A DNA stretch of 35,265 nucleotides from Candidatus Bathyarchaeota archaeon (GTDB taxonomy: Archaea; Thermoproteota; Bathyarchaeia; Bathyarchaeales; Bathycorpusculaceae), in NCBI GenBank assembly GCA_937873375.1, contig CALMWK010000157.1, positions 1 through 35,265 of the forward strand. Direction: 5' to 3'. Below are positions 31,425 through 35,265 of the stretch, in pieces; the stretch's first letter is position 1, and every line of letters starts with the position of its first letter. A program made the position numbers and the translations under genes. Below the pieces are notes generated by a model, which worked only from the letters and a program-made list of their open reading frames with translations, did not search any database and was not told the DNA's origin.

Positions 31425-32450
31425 CTACTGGGGCTTATTGAACACTGCTTCGAGGATTCGGCGTACATCAGCTTGAACTTCAGGGTTGTCACTTGTCAAA
31501 CCGATTAGGGTTTCTTCGGCAGCTTCCATAGGTGTGTTTCCGTCATGCACCAGCGTGGCCCAGTTAATCAAATCTCCAAGAGATGGACCGTAAGGCAAGT
31601 CGCCTGCTTTGTATTGCCTTCGCAGTTCCGCACCAGCCTGTATGATTTGGTAGGCAGTGTCTTGGTCAAGTTTGGTTCGTTTCTGAAGCATCTCCACTTC
31701 GTTTGGCGATATAGTTTCGCCGACGCTGAGGAAGTCAAAGTTAATCCAGACAGCCATACGTCGTCTCATGGCAGCGTTCAAAGGTTTTGTGCCTGAAAAT
31801 TCAGCCGTCGCAGGGTTCATGCTAATAATCATGTAACCATACTTGTGGCGTTCAATGACTTCGCTGTCTTTTTCGTTAAGCACAAGGTGACCTCGAGTGT
31901 CCAGCACAGGGTTTAATCGGGTGGCTACGTCCTGCTTCATCATGTTGGCTTCGTCAAGGTACATTATGCCGCCTTTTCTTAGCCACTGCGTCAACAAACC
32001 GTCAACCCAGTTTTCTTTGCCTAAACCAATGAAACGCCCAATGAGGTCGAAGGATGATGTGGATAAACCGCAGTTGACTTCCCAAATAGGCAAACCCGTA
32101 AGCTCAGCAACCAAATACACAATGTGGGTTTTGCCGGTACCTGAAGGCCCAATTAAGCTGCACTGCTTAAAGTAATTAAGCGCCCGCACAATCCGCTCCA
32201 CATAGTGCTGCCCATGGTCAAGGTACTCAGGAGTATTTTTAGGAATCATATCATCTAAATGCGCAAAACTAAAGTTCGGATGAAGATCATACTTCTGAAT
32301 ATCATACTTGTTATACAACGGCGACGTAGACATGGGTCGCTCTTTATCAACAGAAACCGTCACCTTACAACGGTCCTGCTTAACAGACGTAACTTCCTGA
32401 ATTCTGCTAACTGAAGCTTGCTCTTTTAGACCTTGATGTCCATAAACCAC
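31425..32450 (-). CDS. MoxR-family AAA+ ATPase (CbbQ/NorQ-like)
   Basis: This 341-residue AAA+ protein has Walker A GPSGTGKTHIVYLVAEL, Walker B GGIMYLDEANMM, a sensor 1 segment (YMIISMNPATAEFSG) and an arginine-rich MRRRMAVWINFDFL, all features of the MoxR/CbbQ branch. These ATPases form hexamers that remodel client enzymes together with a VWA partner, encoded here directly downstream. The start is a GTG at 32450; an internal ATG at 32333 would give a 302-residue protein beginning MSTSPLYNKYDIQKYD, and the 39 residues before it match nothing. The client is unknown. Confidence 0.9.
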   Translation of the reverse strand: MVYGHQGLKEQASVSRIQEVTSVKQDRCKVTVSVDKERPMSTSPLYNKYDIQKYDLHPNFSFAHLDDMIPKNTPEYLDHGQHYVERIVRALNYFKQCSLIGPSGTGKTHIVYLVAELTGLPIWEVNCGLSTSSFDLIGRFIGLGKENWVDGLLTQWLRKGGIMYLDEANMMKQDVATRLNPVLDTRGHLVLNEKDSEVIERHKYGYMIISMNPATAEFSGTKPLNAAMRRRMAVWINFDFLSVGETISPNEVEMLQKRTKLDQDTAYQIIQAGAELRRQYKAGDLPYGPSLGDLINWATLVHDGNTPMEAAEETLIGLTSDNPEVQADVRRILEAVFNKPQ

Positions 32451-32637
32451 GTTATGCCGCCTCTGAATACTATGTGGTTTCGGACTCTAACAAATAAGTA
32501 TTATGTAGCACGACTCCTTATACAACCTCAGCAACTCACTGAGAGAGTCGTCCTTGTCCAACATCAGCAGTGTTCCCAAAAAAGAGCTATAAACATTATG
32601 AATTACAACAACACACTCAATTTCTCCTGTTCGGGTA

Positions 32638-32748
32638 GTGGAACAATGTGTTTCTCAGGAAACGGAACTCGTTTACGCTATAGTAGGCTTAGCAATCTTT
32701 AGTGCAGTAGTCGCTATACCAACCGTATTGTTTAGAAAACGGAAATAA
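32638..32748 (+). CDS. Possible 36-residue single-span membrane protein
   Basis: A GTG-started frame encodes a short polar start (EQCVSQETE), one clear membrane helix (LVYAIVGLAIFSAVVAIPTV) and a basic end (LFRKRK). A TATA-like CTATAAAC at 32587-32594 would start transcription about 20 bases before it. The layout resembles the membrane-anchor tails of archaeal surface proteins, so it could be a remnant of a larger gene. The ribosome site is weak. The rest of 32451-32882 contains an ACGACTC/GAGTCGT inverted repeat (32509-32549) and no other convincing gene. Confidence 0.35.
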   Translation: MEQCVSQETELVYAIVGLAIFSAVVAIPTVLFRKRK

Positions 32749-32882
32749 TCAAACTGGCGCTCACTTGGCGAGCATAACAGACCACCAAAAGCCAATCCCA
32801 ACCTTTGAAAACTCTGTGCGTAACTCCTGAGACATGCAAGTCCTTTTCTCAGCGAAACACGTTATTCACGAAGTGACCACCC

Positions 32883-33404
32883 TTGACGCAGGAAACCGTA
32901 GCCAAACCCGCAGCAGAAATGCCAATTCGCGAAGAAAAACATGAGCGAAAGCAAGTTCCAGTTCAGGAACTAGTTGAATCACTCAAAAGCGTAGCAGACG
33001 ACATAGGCCAAATAAGCGAACTCACAAGCGAAGAAAAACTCTTAGTCGCACAATTCTTTATTTCACTCATGAAGCTCATGCAACCATTGGCGCCAGCCAT
33101 GCAGGTTTCCGTGTCCGCGCTCCCAGCAGAAACAGGACTCATCGTTCAAGCACACATCGACCCCACAGGACACCTAGCCTTGATGCACAAGGATGGACAC
33201 ATGGAACTCAAAAACCTCGAAGAAGAAAAAAACCGCGAACTCATGATAGCAGTAGTAGAAGACGTAGTGCCAAAATTCAAAAGCCTAACAAGTGCACAAA
33301 AACGGAAAGTCGAAAACAGAATCAAATTCCTAACAACAGTAACCAAAGAACTACAAAAAATAGCCGAAGCCTTCTCCTCCGTAGTGTCACCAACAGAAAA
33401 ATAA
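32883..33404 (+). CDS. Uncharacterised helical protein upstream of cheY
   Basis: I do not recognise this 173-residue protein. The start is a TTG at 32883. The first 30 residues are charged and flexible; then comes a helical stretch (VPVQELVESLKSVADDIGQISELTSEEKLLVAQFFISLMKLM, in parts), a short beta segment (MQVSVSALPAETGLIVQAHIDPTGHLALMHKDGHMEL) and a final helical region. There is no membrane span or known motif. It lies 174 bases before cheY on the same strand; cheY has its own TATA box, but position suggests a link to the Che genes. Codon use matches the Che genes that follow. A role as a Che accessory protein is inference only. Confidence 0.7.
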   Translation: MTQETVAKPAAEMPIREEKHERKQVPVQELVESLKSVADDIGQISELTSEEKLLVAQFFISLMKLMQPLAPAMQVSVSALPAETGLIVQAHIDPTGHLALMHKDGHMELKNLEEEKNRELMIAVVEDVVPKFKSLTSAQKRKVENRIKFLTTVTKELQKIAEAFSSVVSPTEK

Positions 33405-33523
33405 CCGCCACACAACCACAAAACGCGACTCTCCAAGCATCGCTTAAGGCTCATTATTTAGAATATTCTGCTAATTTCCTTACTTTTCATGCTGTTATCA
33501 AATACTGTATATCAATACACAAT

Positions 33524-33533
33524 ACTTTAATAT
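33524..33533 (+). promoter_or_regulatory. TATA box of the cheY-cheD-cheC operon
   Basis: ACTTTAATAT centred 50 bases before the cheY ATG would put transcription start near 33555; GAGGAAA at about 33566 then serves as the ribosome site. Confidence 0.45.
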
Positions 33534-33578
33534 TCAGAACCCGACCATAAACCAACTCAACAAACGAGGAAAATAATT

Positions 33579-33947
33579 ATGGGAACAGTTATGGTAGTAG
33601 ACGACGCATCATTCATGAGAGCAGTGCTCAAAAAAATAATCTTACAATCAGGACACGAAGTAATAGCCGAAGCAACCAACGGGGAAGAAGCCATAAACCA
33701 ATTCCAAAACGTAAAACCCGACCTAGTCCTCATGGATATTGTTATGCCACCAACACCAAAAGCCAAAGACGGCATTGAAGCACTCAAACAAATAGTCACA
33801 GCAAACCCAACCGCAAAAGTCGTCATGTGCAGTTCCATGGGACAACAAGCACTAATAGCTGAAGCACTCAAATCAGGTGCCAAAGACTTCGTCGTCAAAC
33901 CATTCCAGTCTCAAAAAGTCATGGAAGTCCTGTCCAAGTACTGCTGA
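33579..33947 (+). CDS. cheY: Chemotaxis response regulator CheY
   Basis: This 122-residue single-domain receiver has the acidic pair D8-D9 (VVDDASFMRAVL), phosphoacceptor D53 (LVLMDIVMPP), the Ser/Thr position in VVMCSSMGQQ (Ser85 or Ser86) and Lys107 in VVKPF. Between the phosphoacceptor loop and the DGIEAL helix it carries about four extra residues (MPPTPKAKDG rather than MPEMDG), which changes the surface beside the phosphorylation site. CheY would carry the signal from CheA to the motility motor. It starts at ATG 33579 behind GAGGAAA. CheA, CheB, CheW and receptors are not in the window. Confidence 0.94.
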   Translation: MGTVMVVDDASFMRAVLKKIILQSGHEVIAEATNGEEAINQFQNVKPDLVLMDIVMPPTPKAKDGIEALKQIVTANPTAKVVMCSSMGQQALIAEALKSGAKDFVVKPFQSQKVMEVLSKYC

Positions 33948-33957
33948 GGCACCACAA

Positions 33958-34566
33958 TTGTTAACCACCCTCTTCGGGCTACAGCCAAACAAAGTAGCTT
34001 CAGCCATCACCAGCAGCCTTATCAAACTATCAATAAACGCAACCACTCAACTCGAAACAATAACAACCACAACCATAGAAACCACCAAACCAAAACTGGA
34101 AGAGGTTCGTGTGAACATGGCGGAAATGAGAGCAGAAAGCAAACCAGTCGAACTGGTAACGAGTGTCGGTTCGTGCGTGGCTATATGCCTGTACGATTCA
34201 GTCAACATGTGTGGGGGGTTGGCTCATATAATGCTTCCCAAATCCGCCATTGCTCCACAAGAACCTCTTCCAGGAAAATTCGCAGACACAGCAGTCCCCG
34301 CGTTAGCTAAGGCAGTAAGAAAGCTTGGTAGAAAAGAAGCTCGTCTAAGCGCTAAAATTGCAGGTGGCGCTAACATGTTCCCGAACATGAACGGTCTCAA
34401 CATAGGCTTGAAAAATATCGAGGGCGTCAAAGCCGCGTTAGCCGAACATAAAATCAGGCTTATTGCAGAAGATGTTGGAGATGCACATGGACGAAGAGTT
34501 ACTTTTGACGTCACGACTGGGATTGCGACCGTTAAACGTTTCAACGGAGATGAAACAAAATTATGA
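33958..34566 (+). CDS. cheD: Chemoreceptor glutamine deamidase CheD
   Basis: The last 150 residues are a CheD domain: VELVTSVGSCVAICLYD with the catalytic cysteine, GGLAHIMLPKS with the catalytic histidine, then KIAGGANMFPNM and GDAHGRRVTFDVTTG. CheD deamidates receptor glutamines and binds CheC. The start is uncertain. A TTG at 33958, behind TGAGGC at the cheY stop, gives 202 residues with a 35-residue helical segment and a Thr-rich linker before the domain. A GTG at 34111 behind GAAGAGG gives the bare domain but cuts its first strand. The stop overlaps the cheC start (ATGA). Confidence 0.9.
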   Translation: MLTTLFGLQPNKVASAITSSLIKLSINATTQLETITTTTIETTKPKLEEVRVNMAEMRAESKPVELVTSVGSCVAICLYDSVNMCGGLAHIMLPKSAIAPQEPLPGKFADTAVPALAKAVRKLGRKEARLSAKIAGGANMFPNMNGLNIGLKNIEGVKAALAEHKIRLIAEDVGDAHGRRVTFDVTTGIATVKRFNGDETKL

Positions 34567-35237
34567 GCGGGCAAATCGAAAATACCACTAACATAATCTG
34601 TGAAAAAAATGACTTAAGCGCCTACACGCATACACAAACTGACCAAGTTGACTTAAGCAGACTCTTAGAGCTTGGAAGCATAGGTGCATGGCATGCTGCC
34701 ACATCCCTCTCAGAGGTTCTCCAGCAACAAGTAGTAATAGACATACCCAAAATTCACACTATTCCACCTCATCTGTTGCCCCAGCACTATCAAAGGCACG
34801 AAGCACCAACCACTGCAGTCTACATGCAAATAGCCAACAACGAATGCGATATACTGTTAATCTTTGACTGTGAAGAAGCAAAAAAAATCGCTGCTATGAT
34901 GACGATGGTGCCTTCAGTAGATGAGCTTGATCCAGTCATGGAAGAATCAGCAATACAGGAACTCGCCAATATCCTAATCGGGTCATTTTTAGCCGCTATC
35001 TCAGATTTCACAGGCCTACAGCTAATCCCAACGACCCCCCAGAGGGTAGTAGATACTTTTGATGCCATAATTGATAACTTTGTGGTTAAGCATTCATTGA
35101 TTTCTGATGAAGTATTAATTTTTGATACGCATTTCAAACGCGCTGGTGAAAAAGCAAACTTGATACTCATGATGTTCCCAAGTCCGCAACTGCAGGAACA
35201 GCTTGTGCAGCAGTCGAAGAAGCAAATGGAACTTTAA
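34563..35237 (+). CDS. cheC: CheY-P phosphatase CheC
   Basis: This 224-residue protein is a CheC with its two pseudo-symmetric active-site helices. The second is complete (ESAIQELANILIG with E133 and N136). The first reads LELGSIGAWHAATSLS, where serine 39 replaces the usual asparagine of the E-x2-N pair, so only one site is likely to hydrolyse CheY phosphate. A polar 30-residue N-terminal extension precedes the domain. It starts at ATG 34563, overlapping cheD by 4 bases, the common pairing, since CheC and CheD bind each other. The bases after the stop (GGAGAAG) look like the ribosome site of a further gene beyond the window. Confidence 0.92.
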   Translation: MSGQIENTTNIICEKNDLSAYTHTQTDQVDLSRLLELGSIGAWHAATSLSEVLQQQVVIDIPKIHTIPPHLLPQHYQRHEAPTTAVYMQIANNECDILLIFDCEEAKKIAAMMTMVPSVDELDPVMEESAIQELANILIGSFLAAISDFTGLQLIPTTPQRVVDTFDAIIDNFVVKHSLISDEVLIFDTHFKRAGEKANLILMMFPSPQLQEQLVQQSKKQMEL

Positions 35238-35265
35238 AAGTTATAGACGATTGGAGAAGAAATAT

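Noticed and set aside
32509-32549. ACGACTC/GAGTCGT inverted repeat as a possible tRNA or terminator
   Set aside because: No cloverleaf, T-loop or T-run accompanies it, so no RNA gene can be supported.
32433-32702. 89-codon plus-strand frame upstream of the che cluster
   Set aside because: It overlaps the MoxR start, lacks promoter spacing and has no protein-like pattern; the small membrane frame in the same interval is more credible.
34839-35170. Minus-strand frame opposite cheC
   Set aside because: It is a shadow of the conserved CheC coding sequence.

Overview
The window reads as chromosomal DNA of an archaeon. Support comes from a G1P dehydrogenase for archaeal ether lipids, an aCPSF1/FttA-type KH-metallo-beta-lactamase nuclease next to a proteasome beta subunit, archaeal Mre11/Rad50, a uS10-like protein, an archaeal SepF, an RPA-like single OB-fold protein with a Gly/Arg tail, and TATA boxes that place transcription starts at or near start codons. 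The gene mix (membrane hydrogenase, eL22-like protein, DtxR-FeoAB, Che proteins) would suit a Bathyarchaeia-type member of the Thermoproteota (TACK) lineage. That placement is inference. Many genes appear to start with TTG or GTG.

Layout. 1-3570 (minus): five genes in the order A-B-CD-H-I of a complex I-like, Ni-site-bearing group 4 [NiFe] hydrogenase; the I subunit runs off the left edge. 3939-4445 (minus): DUF1622 membrane protein. 4627-4983 (plus): uS10. 5103-6005 (minus): AN1 zinc finger fused to a site-2 protease. 6077-9402 (plus): overlapping mre11-rad50, then a small unknown gene. 9943-14188 (minus): methyltransferase, an eL22-like protein and an ABC importer (ATPase plus fused permease, no binding protein). 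14661-15056 (plus): SepF, overlapping tail-to-tail with the psmB-aCPSF1 pair (15043-17612, minus). 17938-18975 (plus): G1P dehydrogenase. 19030-21989 (minus): FKBP isomerase and a MEDS-PAS-PAS histidine kinase. 22137-26451 (plus): MscS channel, cupin, and a dtxR-feoA-feoB iron operon behind a multi-half-site operator. 26464-28701 (minus): nitroreductase, two very small genes (a 46-aa zinc ribbon and a TRAM-domain protein) and the Gly/Arg-tailed SSB. 28870-29679 (plus): glutamine cyclotransferase. 29685-32450 (minus): MoxR-type AAA+ ATPase and VWA protein. 32883-35237 (plus): an unknown helical protein followed by cheY-cheD-cheC, probably the start of a chemotaxis cluster continuing to the right.

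Working together: the hydrogenase would couple a low-potential electron donor to proton reduction and ion pumping; dtxR-feoAB would supply Fe(II) under metal control; aCPSF1 would end transcripts at U-rich tracts, several of which are visible; Che proteins would feed a motility system outside the window. No CRISPR array, transposase, integrase, rRNA or tRNA was recognised. The less ordinary items are the eL22-like protein, the Ni-site large subunit that ends right after its last cysteine motif inside a Nuo-ordered operon, the tandem DtxR operator, a TRAM gene with no ordinary start codon, and a pair of non-coding hairpin repeats associated with a G-rich motif.
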